A stretch of DNA of 64,000 nucleotides. It comes from an uncultured Luminiphilus sp. GTDB taxonomy: Bacteria > Pseudomonadota > Gammaproteobacteria > Pseudomonadales > Halieaceae. The position numbers were made by a program, and so were the translations under genes. How positions within the stretch are numbered: the stretch's first letter is position 1; each line of letters begins with the position of its first letter. The stretch is from assembly GCA_938091995.1 (NCBI GenBank), contig CALKNZ010000011.1, positions 1-64,000 of the forward strand. The letters run 5' to 3'. The notes under the pieces were generated by a model. That model saw only the letters and a list, made by a program, of their open reading frames with translations, made no database searches and was not told the origin of the DNA. Shown piece after piece: positions 55,945 to 64,000 of this stretch.

Positions 55945-56364
55945 TTACAGATCGTGCTTTTGCAGTGGGTAGCCCCGATCCTTATAAAATCGCCAAGCGT
56001 CACGCATTGCTTCGAGAGCAGTGGCCTCTTGGGTTACCACTTCCGCGACGCGCTGAAATCGGGAAAAAAAAGCCGGTGGCGTGAGGGCAAGGTTAATCAG
56101 GACATCATCATGTCCCTCAGGTTCCTGTCCCCAGCCAAGAACCACCGAACCCTTTGGGTTCTCGCTAATGGGGTCGTGGGGTATGAAGCTTCCAGAACGA
56201 AAAGTCCATAAAAGCTCGTCTAACGCTGCTGCCTCTGATTCACTGCAAGTGTTAATGAACAGGGCATGTCCCTGGCGGTGAGCTTTTTCAGCGAGGCGTG
56301 CCGCGACCTGCAGACGAGCATCTGGGCTCTCGTCTGCAACCACATAAAAGTCAACTCGAGTCAT
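55945..56364 (-). CDS. holC: DNA polymerase III chi subunit
   Basis: Clamp-loader accessory subunit that connects the replisome to SSB. The 139 residues carry RVDFYVVAD at the start, then [25 protein letters not shown] and [23 protein letters not shown], which are family signatures. It lies between pepA (three-base gap) and valS, the position seen in E. coli. A weakly conserved family, but context and motifs agree. Confidence 0.94.
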   Translation of the reverse strand: MTRVDFYVVADESPDARLQVAARLAEKAHRQGHALFINTCSESEAAALDELLWTFRSGSFIPHDPISENPKGSVVLGWGQEPEGHDDVLINLALTPPAFFSRFQRVAEVVTQEATALEAMRDAWRFYKDRGYPLQKHDL

Positions 56365-56367
56365 AGA

Positions 56368-57861
56368 TTACTGACCAGCACGGGCTCGTAAATACTCGAC
56401 AAGCATTGGTACAGGCCTACCCGTGGCACCTTTTGGGGCGCTAAGAAATGAAGTTCCCGCGACATCTAAGTGAGCCCACTTATATTTTTCGGTGAATCGA
56501 GCGAGAAAACAGGCCGCCGTCACACTTCCCGCCGTACCCGCACCAATGTTTTGCATATCAGCGAATCTCGAATCAAGCTGCTTCTGATATTCCTGCCATA
56601 TTGGCATTCGCCATCCGCGATCATGACTGCGTTGACCTGCGGCAAGCAGGGCGTTAGCCAGGTCATCATCGTTGGCAAAAATACCACTCGCTTCGTGTCC
56701 CAGGGATACAATAATTGCGCCGGTTAACGTCGCGATATCAACAACCTCTTTGGGTTTGTAGCGTCCTACGTACGTTAGCGCATCACACAAGACCAGGCGT
56801 CCTTCGGCATCCGTATTGAGGATCTCAATGGTCTGACCACTCATGCTTTTAACAACGTCACCGGGTTTGGTGGCACGTCCACTTGGCATATTTTCGGCCG
56901 CAGCCACAATGCCCACCACGTTAATCGGCAAATCCAAATTTACTACAGCCTGAAGGGTACCGAAGACTGAGCTAGCGCCCCCCATGTCAAACTTCATCTC
57001 ATCCATCTTACCGCCAGGCTTTAGGGAAATACCGCCAGTATCAAATGTGATGCCTTTGCCAACTAGAGCATAGGGCGCTTCTTTTGCTTTTCCGCCTTTG
57101 TATTCCATAACAATAAGTTGAGAAGGCTCGTCACTGCCGTGTCCCACGGAGAGCAGCGAACCCATACCCAGTTCGCGCATTTTCTTCTCATCAAGAATGC
57201 TGACAGACAACTTGGCGTGTTTACGACCCAGTGCTCGAGCTTGTTTTGAGAGGTATGTTGGTGTGCAAATATTAGCCGGAAGATTGCCAAGCTGGCGGGT
57301 AAAGTTCACGCCTTCTCCTATCGCAACTCCCGCGTCAAGCGCTTTACGTGCTTTGCCAGTCGTTAACCCCGCTGCCGTCGTGACACTGACTTTTGCCAAG
57401 CTTGGGACATTCTTAGGATTGCTTAATGTCTCGGTGTAGACATAGCAGGCCCATAAGATTTCCGTTGCCAGCGTCTCAAGGAGGCTTGCGGTCTCCTCTG
57501 GTGGAAGCGTTAGGCTCTCGAGGGCTATGTGGGCCTCACGCGCTTTTGTGGTCGATAAATGCTTGCCAGCGGACTGGGCCACTTTTTTACTCGAGACCAA
57601 GTCGAAGTCTTCCGCAGGGCCGCAACCGAGCAACAGGATCCGCTGTGTCTGCTGGGTCCCGAGCAAAGAAAATGCAGTACCGACTTCGGCCGTAAAGTCT
57701 CCAAGTTTTATGGCGCGAGAAATAGCCCCGGACATTTGAGCATCCAGTGCCGCAATATCACCTTTTAAACGCCCACCTTTGAAAATTGGAAGCACTAGGC
57801 AGGGGGTAGCCATTTTGGTGATATTAGCTGATTTACGAACCGTAAAAGATGGTTGAGGCAT
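56368..57861 (-). CDS. pepA: Leucyl aminopeptidase
   Basis: Hexameric two-zinc aminopeptidase of family M17 that removes N-terminal residues; in E. coli it also binds DNA at XerCD sites and the carAB promoter. The 497 residues match the family. Metal-ligand motifs are VGKGITFDTGGISLKP, KFDMGGAS and NTDAEGRLVLCDAL. GGAG stands before the ATG. It is divergent from lptF; on the minus strand TTGTTA and TACACT form a loose promoter pair within the 100-base gap. Confidence 0.96.
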   Translation of the reverse strand: MPQPSFTVRKSANITKMATPCLVLPIFKGGRLKGDIAALDAQMSGAISRAIKLGDFTAEVGTAFSLLGTQQTQRILLLGCGPAEDFDLVSSKKVAQSAGKHLSTTKAREAHIALESLTLPPEETASLLETLATEILWACYVYTETLSNPKNVPSLAKVSVTTAAGLTTGKARKALDAGVAIGEGVNFTRQLGNLPANICTPTYLSKQARALGRKHAKLSVSILDEKKMRELGMGSLLSVGHGSDEPSQLIVMEYKGGKAKEAPYALVGKGITFDTGGISLKPGGKMDEMKFDMGGASSVFGTLQAVVNLDLPINVVGIVAAAENMPSGRATKPGDVVKSMSGQTIEILNTDAEGRLVLCDALTYVGRYKPKEVVDIATLTGAIIVSLGHEASGIFANDDDLANALLAAGQRSHDRGWRMPIWQEYQKQLDSRFADMQNIGAGTAGSVTAACFLARFTEKYKWAHLDVAGTSFLSAPKGATGRPVPMLVEYLRARAGQ

Positions 57862-57963
57862 GAAAACTCCAGTAGAAGCAAAATTCGAGAGGGCATAGTG
57901 TATGATGTTGAAGGCCTTAACAAAATATATTCAGCACAATCCATTGAGCCAAATCACTGACTG

Positions 57964-59055
57964 ATGCGCATTTTCCTGTATTTGACCCGAGATGTGGTGA
58001 CACACACCCTAGCCGTCACCTTTGTTCTTTTTTTAGTGGTGTTCAGTGGCCGGTTTATCAAGTACCTGGCAGAAGCCGCCGTTGGCAGCTTATCGGCTGA
58101 TGTATTGCTGCCGGTCATGCTTTTTAAGCTCCCCAGCTTTTTTGAATTGATTCTTCCACTCGCACTTTTCTTGGGAATCCTGCTTTCGCTCGGGCGAATG
58201 TACGCGGAAAGTGAAATGGTGGTGCTCAAAGCCTGCGGCATCAGCCCCAGTCGATTGGCGTCCTATTTATTGGTGCCGGCGGCATTTACTATGCTGCTGG
58301 TTGCATTTTTGACCCTTTATTTGGGGCCCGAAGGCTCAGCCCGGGCACAGCGGCTACTGGATAACCCACGTACCGCCGAGGGCCTACAGCTCATGGCCGA
58401 AGGACGTTTTAAATCTCAGCGTGGGGGAGAGCTGGTAACTTATACAGAGCGAATTGATAAAGCCGGCGTGATGCACAACGTCTTCGTTGTCGAGGAACAG
58501 TCGGGTACCGATGCCACGCAAGTCACTCTGGCGCGGGAAGCAGAAATCATTGTCGATACCGATACCAACAGGCGATATCTTGAGTTACGTGGTGGTACTC
58601 GCTATAGCGGTGTTCCCGGTGAGCCCGCTTATGAGGCTCTGTCATTCCAGCGCTTTGGCGAATTGATACCGGAGAAACGTGACAGTTTACGGGCGTCCAC
58701 TCGCATTGATGCAACGCCTACGGTTGAGCTCCTTAACAGCGAAAATCCAAGAAAACGTGCCACGCTCTGGTGGCGGTTATCGCTGCCTTTTTTGGTGCCC
58801 GTTAGCGTCGTCATAGCGTTAGCACTGAGCAAAACAGACTCTCGACGAGGGCGGTATGCCCGACTCGGGCCCGCTCTAGCCCTTTTTCTATTTTACTTTT
58901 TAGCGCTGACGCAAGCCCGCTCTCTAATGGAGTCGGGAGGAGGGGGGGCTGCAATGCTGGCGACGCACTTGATATTTTTGGTGATCGCACTAATCCTGCT
59001 TTATTGGGAGTCACTATCACTCGGGATTCTTGGGAAAAAGCATGGGTCGCTTTGA
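57964..59055 (+). CDS. lptF: LPS export system permease LptF
   Basis: One of the two membrane subunits of the LptB2FG transporter that pulls lipopolysaccharide from the inner membrane. The 363 residues show three N-terminal membrane helices (about 14-35, 55-78, 98-120), a long periplasmic beta-jellyroll part, and three C-terminal helices. The N-terminal MRIFLYLTRDV and the coupling helix SEMVVLKACGISPSRL are typical. Overlaps lptG by 14 bases. Divergent from pepA, the conserved arrangement. Confidence 0.95.
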   Translation: MRIFLYLTRDVVTHTLAVTFVLFLVVFSGRFIKYLAEAAVGSLSADVLLPVMLFKLPSFFELILPLALFLGILLSLGRMYAESEMVVLKACGISPSRLASYLLVPAAFTMLLVAFLTLYLGPEGSARAQRLLDNPRTAEGLQLMAEGRFKSQRGGELVTYTERIDKAGVMHNVFVVEEQSGTDATQVTLAREAEIIVDTDTNRRYLELRGGTRYSGVPGEPAYEALSFQRFGELIPEKRDSLRASTRIDATPTVELLNSENPRKRATLWWRLSLPFLVPVSVVIALALSKTDSRRGRYARLGPALALFLFYFLALTQARSLMESGGGGAAMLATHLIFLVIALILLYWESLSLGILGKKHGSL

Positions 59056-60103
59056 TCGATATCTAGCAGGAAGCGTTTTGAGTGCGACGCTAGGGGTCTT
59101 AGGCGTGCTCGTTGGGCTTGACGCTCTGAGCTCAGTCATTGACGAACTCGATGACGTATCGGTTAACTATGCGTTCTCAGATGCGCTCATTTACGTCGCA
59201 TTTACGTTGCCGCGACGCCTGCACGAATATGTACCCTTCGCTGCGCTGATCGGTGCGCTTGTAGGGTTGGGCCGGCTTGCAGCAACGAGTGAACTTACCG
59301 TCGCTAGAGCCGCGGGGCGTTCATTGCCCCAGCTGGCCGTAGCAACACTCAGGCCTGCATTACTGCTCGCAGCCCTGGGGTTTTTAATCGGCGAATTTAT
59401 ATCTCCAGCCGCAGAACAATTTGCAGTCAGTCATAAGGCTCTCGCTCAAGGCTCAAAGAGTAGCTTTACTGGTCGCGGGGGTGTCTGGAATCGCGACGGC
59501 AACACTTTCATCCATGTGTCAGCTGTAGAGCGCGGAGGCATCATTCATGGGGTACAGCTGCTTAGCTTCGACGAAGAGCGACGGCTCACACGCAGTTTAC
59601 GGGCAGAACGTGGCACCTATCAAAGCGGGCAGTGGCTACTGGAAAAAATATCGCGAACCGAGCTCACCAAAGATCGTGCTGTTACAGACACACTCATCCA
59701 GCAGGTCTGGAGAACTGAAATTACGCCTCAACTATTGGCTTTGGAAGCCGTATCCCTAGATAGCCTTCCCACCTTTGATCTGTGGCCCTACGCGCAGTAC
59801 TTACGAAAGCAAGGTCTAATGTATCGAGATGTAGAGCTCGCTTTCTGGCGCAAAGTCCTGCAGCCATTCGCAGTGGCAGGTCTTGTTTTGGTAGCGATGT
59901 CATTTATCTTTGGTCCGCTCCGTGAGGGGAGCCTAGGTGCTCGTATTTTTACCGGTGTGATTATTGGCGTCGTATTTCGAATCTCCCAAGATTTTTTTGG
60001 ACCTGCCAGCCTAATTTTTGGTTTTCCGGCACTACTCGCGGCAGCCACGCCCATTGGTATTTGCTGGATCACGGGTGGCTGGCTGTTAACGCGAGACACC
60101 TAG
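59042..60103 (+). CDS. lptG: LPS export system permease LptG
   Basis: Partner permease of LptF. The ATG at 59042 gives 353 residues, with MGRFDRYLAGSVL at the start, the first membrane helix at about 10-30, the coupling segment SELTVARAAGRSLPQL, a periplasmic domain and three C-terminal helices ending WITGGWLLTRDT. GGGAAAAAG is before the ATG. A GTG 12 bases earlier is less likely. Coupled to lptF by overlap. Both genes imply an LPS outer membrane. Confidence 0.95.
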   Translation: MGRFDRYLAGSVLSATLGVLGVLVGLDALSSVIDELDDVSVNYAFSDALIYVAFTLPRRLHEYVPFAALIGALVGLGRLAATSELTVARAAGRSLPQLAVATLRPALLLAALGFLIGEFISPAAEQFAVSHKALAQGSKSSFTGRGGVWNRDGNTFIHVSAVERGGIIHGVQLLSFDEERRLTRSLRAERGTYQSGQWLLEKISRTELTKDRAVTDTLIQQVWRTEITPQLLALEAVSLDSLPTFDLWPYAQYLRKQGLMYRDVELAFWRKVLQPFAVAGLVLVAMSFIFGPLREGSLGARIFTGVIIGVVFRISQDFFGPASLIFGFPALLAAATPIGICWITGGWLLTRDT

Positions 60104-60120
60104 CGGCTATCAGAGCGACT

Positions 60121-60558
60121 TCATTTTTTCTTGGGAAGAAGCTCTAGGTGGGATTTTGATATTAAATCGTGCCAAGAACGGCTCTGCGGGTGGAGAAAAA
60201 TCCACCAGTAGCCCAGGCCCAAGCACATTAAACTCAAGCACGCCGCTGCGCAGCGTATATAACCTTGTTTGACGCTAATGGGCCTGCCAAGGTTGTCTAC
60301 CAGTTTTAAACGCCATGCTTGCATACCCAGAGTTTGGCCACTTTTATGCCAAAAAATGATGAAGAAACCTGTAAATACGAGCAGTGATGTTATTCGCATT
60401 AGCCAATCTGGAACAGCAGGTTGGGCGATCGATTCTGTAGGACCAAACAGCGTCACAAGCACAAACGCGTTTGCCATGAGCAGGGGGGCCACCAAAAATA
60501 GGTCGTAAACCATGGCAAGCAACTGGCGCCAAGCATTCAGCCTAGAAAGTTGAACCAC
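60121..60558 (-). CDS. RDD-family membrane protein
   Basis: A 145-residue RDD-family protein with about three membrane helices: RQLLAMVYDLFLVAPLL, the central LMRITSLLVFTGFFIIFW and the C-terminal CLSLMCLGLGYWWIFLHP. It has the family HKSGQTLGMQAWRLKLVD segment and ends SWHDLISKSHLELLPKKK. The N-terminal arginine-aspartate-aspartate pattern is reduced to WRQ and YD. The GTG start directly follows the TAA of the upstream gene, which has GAAGGG as overlapping ribosome site, so the pair is coupled. Confidence 0.88.
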   Translation of the reverse strand: MVQLSRLNAWRQLLAMVYDLFLVAPLLMANAFVLVTLFGPTESIAQPAVPDWLMRITSLLVFTGFFIIFWHKSGQTLGMQAWRLKLVDNLGRPISVKQGYIRCAAACLSLMCLGLGYWWIFLHPQSRSWHDLISKSHLELLPKKK

Positions 60559-61188
60559 TTACCCTTCCTTATCCGGGGCCAGCTGTAAATGATCAGTTTT
60601 TGGATTGAGGGGCTGCATTTCCGGTTTGATACTGGGAATTAATGCGCCAGTCGGTGCCAGATCAAACGCCACGCCGATGGTCGAAGGCACTGCGGATTCG
60701 CTGGGTGAAAGCAACAACTCGCCCGGTGGCGCCACCTCCAAGGGACCCTCAACGTTAACTTCGTAGGGCTGGTGGCTGGGTCGCGATGAAACGGTATCTA
60801 TTGGCTCGTAGTCCAGCGGGACGTCAACCGATTCTTGAGGTAAACCCTGAATAAGTTCGGCCGGCATGGTGGGCGCTTTAGATTCAAAGACTGCTTTTTC
60901 ATGTGATCCCCCCTCAACGACCTGAGGGTTGGCTTTTTTACTTAAGCCATTTATTAGGTCATGGCGCTGTACCGACACCTGCAGTCCAGCCTCGGTAAGG
61001 ATCTTGCGAAACTGTAGCGCAGCCGCTTTATTGCAGTTCTTCTTCACGCGGCGGCGCGTCCCGTTCAATAGTTGATCCGCCGTGGTTATTTCCAGATTGA
61101 AAACCTCGGCCAATTTGGCGACAGCATCACCCCGCCGGCATCCGGGTAGAATTTCTCCAGTCAGGTAAATGTCAAAATTGGATTCCAT
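60559..61188 (-). CDS. Conserved protein of unknown function, partner of the RDD gene
   Basis: I do not recognise a named family. The 209 residues have a structured N-terminal part (about 1-80: FDIYLTGEILPGCRRGDAVA, then KLAEVFNLEI, LLNGTRRRVKKN and AALQFRKILTEAGLQVSV), which resembles a small domain often fused to RDD or DUF805 membrane proteins. The remaining 130 residues are Pro/Glu/Ser-rich and probably disordered. No signal or membrane helix. The stop codon touches the RDD start, so the two may be a split version of a fused protein; that is inference. Confidence 0.75.
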   Translation of the reverse strand: MESNFDIYLTGEILPGCRRGDAVAKLAEVFNLEITTADQLLNGTRRRVKKNCNKAAALQFRKILTEAGLQVSVQRHDLINGLSKKANPQVVEGGSHEKAVFESKAPTMPAELIQGLPQESVDVPLDYEPIDTVSSRPSHQPYEVNVEGPLEVAPPGELLLSPSESAVPSTIGVAFDLAPTGALIPSIKPEMQPLNPKTDHLQLAPDKEG

Positions 61189-61332
61189 GGACCTAGCAGC
61201 CGCTAATCGCGCGCCGGTTAAATGATTTTAAATAAATTACCATAAACGTCTATGTTCCTCCAACCAGTATTCGGTTGCAATAAGATAGATTCTTACATAC
61301 CGTTGCATATTGACAATAAGGTTTGGCATGAA

Positions 61333-61641
61333 ATGGTAGTGCAAAAAGACATCGAAGCCCGTCTCGACGACAGGTTAACACCGATTCAGCTTGAGGTGAG
61401 TAACGAAAGTTTTATGCACAACGTTCCCGCAGGCTCTGAAACACATTTTAAAGTGACTGCCGTGAGTCTGGAGTTCAGCGGTTTACGAAAAGTTCGGCGT
61501 CATCAACTGGTCTATGAAGTTCTCAGTGATTTGCTGGCCGGACCGGTTCATGCCCTTGCATTGCATCTATTTACGCCAGATGAATGGCAAGAAAGCCTCG
61601 GGGCACCTGATTCACCGAAGTGTCACGGCGGAGCGATATAA
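61333..61641 (+). CDS. bolA: BolA-family protein
   Basis: BolA-type protein, which partners with monothiol glutaredoxins in iron-sulfur sensing and acts as a stress morphogene. From the ATG at 61333 it has 102 residues. The key stretch is SNESFMHNVPAGSETHFKV, followed by FSGLRKVRRHQLVYEVL and GPVHALALHLFTPDEW, with the conserved histidine (HALALH). The frame is open upstream to 61252 but without family similarity. The 3' end overlaps the convergent protease gene by 19 bases. The last 12 residues are an unusual tail. Confidence 0.93.
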   Translation: MVVQKDIEARLDDRLTPIQLEVSNESFMHNVPAGSETHFKVTAVSLEFSGLRKVRRHQLVYEVLSDLLAGPVHALALHLFTPDEWQESLGAPDSPKCHGGAI

Positions 61642-62315
61642 GACCCCAGACGCGATAGGGGAACGAACAAAACACCACCCTCTGAAGATTTGGCTGAAAT
61701 AACGCCGATCAGCCTCATACGGCCGCCCTCAATGCGCATAACCGCACCACCAGAAGCACCTCTTTCAAGCTGACAATCGGTTTCACTCCAATACTTACCA
61801 TGACGGGTAATAACGCAGGAGGTTGTGGCTTGGATCCACTCGGCAGTGTCTGCGCTGCCGTCGCGCTGATAACCCGACATGATGACCTCAGCCCCTGGCA
61901 TCAGCGCATCATCACCATAAGCCATGGCATAATTTTCTAGGATGTTAGGGCGAACTAGGTAGACAATAGCCCAATCACTATTCATTTCTCCGCCGTTAAC
62001 GCCAAGCCTGACTTCCTGCCATGCCCCCTCTAACCACACTTTTGGCGGCTGAGTCAGATCCATACTGCCGTCAAAACAGTGCCATGCCGTCACGATCATG
62101 CCCGACTCGCGATCGACCAAGGTGCCCGAGCAATCCTCCGTAACATGGTAAGAATGGACACCATCATTTCGCTGTAGCGGCACCGTCAATCGTACAACCG
62201 CAGCAAGGGCCGCTCGATGTGTACCCTGACGCATCACCTCGGCTGAGGACTGAGCCGTCGACAGACCACACGTAAAAATCACCAACGACACCCAGACCGT
62301 GGTAAGGAACGGCAT
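61623..62315 (-). CDS. Exported trypsin-like serine protease
   Basis: A 230-residue S1-type protease with a signal peptide (MPFLTTVWVSLVIFTCGLST, cut near AQS). The triad is visible: His in VTAWHCFD, Asp in NSDWAIVYL and Ser in ERGASGGAV, with GASGG in place of the more common GDSGG. Two cysteine pairs are likely (CSG with WHC, and SCV with DCQ). The ATG at 62315 is preferred; a TTG at 62405 would add a polar leader. No regulator or inhibitor gene is beside it. Probably periplasmic or secreted. Confidence 0.85.
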   Translation of the reverse strand: MPFLTTVWVSLVIFTCGLSTAQSSAEVMRQGTHRAALAAVVRLTVPLQRNDGVHSYHVTEDCSGTLVDRESGMIVTAWHCFDGSMDLTQPPKVWLEGAWQEVRLGVNGGEMNSDWAIVYLVRPNILENYAMAYGDDALMPGAEVIMSGYQRDGSADTAEWIQATTSCVITRHGKYWSETDCQLERGASGGAVMRIEGGRMRLIGVISAKSSEGGVLFVPLSRLGSYIAPP

Positions 62316-62515
62316 GATAGGAACTGCAGATCTCGATGGGATATCGAGCACTAGATAGCTAACTGTGACAATGGAAGAACTCGATTTATGACTTGCTGTG
62401 TCCAAATTGCCGGAATGTCAGGCTTTAACATCAGAGGGTAACCGCAACCACCTAAGTGCTTGGAACAGCCACGGATTTCCCTCGTGACTGTCCCAAGTGT
62501 TCTGATGCGATTCTC

Positions 62516-63136
62516 CTACATTGGGTTAGGAATTGTCTCAATCGCAATAGCTAGAGCCTCGGTGTAGACAACGACCATAGACTCACCCAGTGAAACACCC
62601 TCAAATTTAACAGCCGGGATACCTCCAACGGTATGCATCTTTCCGCGGCTATCTTTGATCATTACGAAACCTGCTTCGGCATCGAAAGCTTCAATAGAAC
62701 AGACTGCCCGTACCTGCCTAGCCGCACCTACCGCGGGGTGGGCAGGATTTTCATCGATAACGCCATCTTCCAGAACCACCCAGGGATTGGCGAGTTCTTC
62801 TTCCGTGGGCTCACGAACTTCACCGTGAAGTGACGCGAGATATTCTGCTGCAACCCGATCACCCACTTTTAGATCGGAGAGTTTGACGACTTGCTCCCTA
62901 GCGACGATTGTTAGGTGTTGCCCCTGGGGGCCTACGAGAGTCACTTCTTTTGTCTCAAGATCTATTGCGGCAATTTCCGCTTCAATTGCGGCTACTACCG
63001 CTCGAGTGCCCTCAGCCTTCGGTGTTTGATGGTTATGAGGCATCGCATGATCATGACCGGCCTCATGATGAGCGGCCTGCAGCGAATGCGCAGAAAAGGC
63101 GAGTAATACGGCAAGTACGTGGATGAAAACTTTCAT
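62516..63136 (-). CDS. Exported His-rich protein of unknown function
   Basis: A 206-residue exported protein. The signal peptide (about 1-21, cut after QAA) is followed by a His-rich stretch, HHEAGHDHAMPHNH, at about 22-36, probably a metal-binding arm. The rest forms two beta-rich repeats, each with a strand pair such as EIAAIDLETKEVTLVGPQG and SIEAFDAEAGFVMIKDSRG, similar to the small OB- or DUF5666-like exported domains. AAAGGAAA stands before the ATG. No partner gene is obvious. Binding of copper, nickel or zinc is inference. Confidence 0.8.
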   Translation of the reverse strand: MKVFIHVLAVLLAFSAHSLQAAHHEAGHDHAMPHNHQTPKAEGTRAVVAAIEAEIAAIDLETKEVTLVGPQGQHLTIVAREQVVKLSDLKVGDRVAAEYLASLHGEVREPTEEELANPWVVLEDGVIDENPAHPAVGAARQVRAVCSIEAFDAEAGFVMIKDSRGKMHTVGGIPAVKFEGVSLGESMVVVYTEALAIAIETIPNPM

Positions 63137-63277
63137 GATTTTTCCTTTAGTTTTTGGCGGTATTTAAAGCGCTCAAAGCCGCCGTAATAAGTGCTAGAAC
63201 CTTATCTTGATTCCGCTATCTTCAACCATGTTAACAGTTAGGGTTCGTTTTCATGCACCGGGGGCTTTTAGACGCAT

Positions 63278-64000
63278 TCAGAACATATCTTTCCATTGGC
63301 GAAGGCCTGCAAACACGTCGTCGCTATTAGAACCGATCAGCTTTGATTCCGCTACCAAGGTGGCCATTACACTGGGGGCATCCCAGCGCAAAAAAGGGTT
63401 GGTGGCTATTTCATCAGCCAAGATCGAAGGAACAGTGGGAATATTTTGCTCTCGCAAAGACTCGCAATGCGTCACGCGCTCCTCAAGCACCGTATTTTTA
63501 GGGTCCGCTGCGACGGCGAATTGAAGGTTTGCGAGTGTATATTCGTGAGCACAATATATTTTCGTCTGTGGGTCTAAACGCCGGATTTTCGCTAGCGAAT
63601 TTCTCATCATTGGATGGGTTCCCTCGAAAACTCGGCCACAGCCACCGGCAAATAAGGTGTCACCACAAAACAGAATCCCTTCGCCTTGATAGGCAATATG
63701 ATCGAGAGTATGCCCCGGCACTTCCATAACCTGAAACGCCTGCCCTAGAATGTGCAATGTGTCTCCCTCGCTGACACGATGGGTGACCGGGATTATTTTG
63801 GGGTTTTCAGGGCCCCAAACCTCACATTGTGTGGCCGCTGTCAGCGCTTCGAGGCCACCAACATGATCGAAGTGATGATGGGTAATCAAAATCCCTTTCA
63901 GTGCTAGCTTTCGCTCTGACAGGGCAGCAAGCACAGGACCTGCGTCGCCCGGATCTACAACAACCGCGTCAGTACCATTGTGCAGCAACCAAATGTAGTT
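63278..64000 (-). CDS. gloB: Hydroxyacylglutathione hydrolase (glyoxalase II), 5' end beyond window
   Basis: Second enzyme of the glyoxalase pathway, which hydrolyses S-lactoylglutathione to D-lactate and glutathione. The metallo-beta-lactamase motif THHHFDHVGG binds two metals; VPGHTLDHIAY, FCGDTLFAGGCGR and CAHEYTLANLQFA supply the other ligands. The C-terminal HxxxR glutathione-binding domain (NPFLRWD) is present. The reading frame continues to the right edge (NYIWLLHNG), so about 12-15 N-terminal residues lie outside the window. Confidence 0.94.
   Translation of the reverse strand, partial: NYIWLLHNGTDAVVVDPGDAGPVLAALSERKLALKGILITHHHFDHVGGLEALTAATQCEVWGPENPKIIPVTHRVSEGDTLHILGQAFQVMEVPGHTLDHIAYQGEGILFCGDTLFAGGCGRVFEGTHPMMRNSLAKIRRLDPQTKIYCAHEYTLANLQFAVAADPKNTVLEERVTHCESLREQNIPTVPSILADEIATNPFLRWDAPSVMATLVAESKLIGSNSDDVFAGLRQWKDMF

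Overview
The window is a 64 kb piece of an ordinary bacterial chromosome from a marine-type gammaproteobacterium. Protein families and gene order point to the Pseudomonas/Cellvibrio side of the class: rpmF is followed directly by fabD without plsX-fabH, holB is followed by pilZ, and tRNA-Leu(UAG) sits just before tig-clpP-clpX-lon-hupB-ppiD. A Cellvibrionales (OM60/Halieaceae-like) host is my inference. I saw no insertion sequence, prophage, CRISPR array or rRNA.

Layout. 1-1350: two small secreted proteins of unknown function and a bidirectional terminator. 1352-4740: RNase E (rne, minus) with a hairpin-rich leader. 4741-14562: rluC, maf (minus), then yceD-rpmF-fabD-fabG-acpP-fabF-pabC-mltG-tmk-holB-pilZ, covering fatty acid synthesis, folate, cell wall, dTMP and the clamp loader. 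14563-15094: a long gap with a minus-strand terminator that has no gene, then tRNA-Leu. 15254-23666: the proteostasis block tig, clpP, clpX, lon, hupB, ppiD, with a textbook sigma-32 promoter before lon. 23681-29714: a DUF1285 protein, ETF-ubiquinone oxidoreductase divergent from etfBA, and an exopolyphosphatase. 29810-35831 (minus): a seven-gene, mostly overlapping operon, DUF1445-pxpA-pxpB-pxpC-DUF4392-D-amino-acid transaminase-alr. 35904-45616: a lipid/acyl-CoA set (two acyl-CoA synthetases, a DUF3336-patatin lipase, an ACAD10-like phosphotransferase, an enoyl-CoA hydratase/isomerase), a SprT-like protein and a secreted DUF3604 protein. 45697-53088: rapA-tatD, a LysR regulator, a TPR protein, a methyltransferase coupled to a membrane-anchored cold-shock protein, and a csp. 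53135-60103: valS-holC-pepA divergent from lptF-lptG. 60121-64000: an RDD protein with a partner, bolA, a secreted trypsin-like protease, a His-rich exported protein and gloB, which runs off the right edge.

The most interesting system is the operon at 29810-35831. It joins alanine racemase and D-amino-acid transaminase (L-Ala to D-Ala to D-Glu) to separate genes for the two domains that are fused in the mammalian D-glutamate cyclase DGLUCY (DUF1445 and DUF4392), and to the three-subunit 5-oxoprolinase PxpABC. Read together it looks like a complete D-Ala/D-Glu to 5-oxoproline to glutamate route. Other signals worth attention are a probable leaderless yceD mRNA, a candidate minus-strand small RNA at about 14646-14865, an orphan terminator at 50436-50461, and the structured rne leader.
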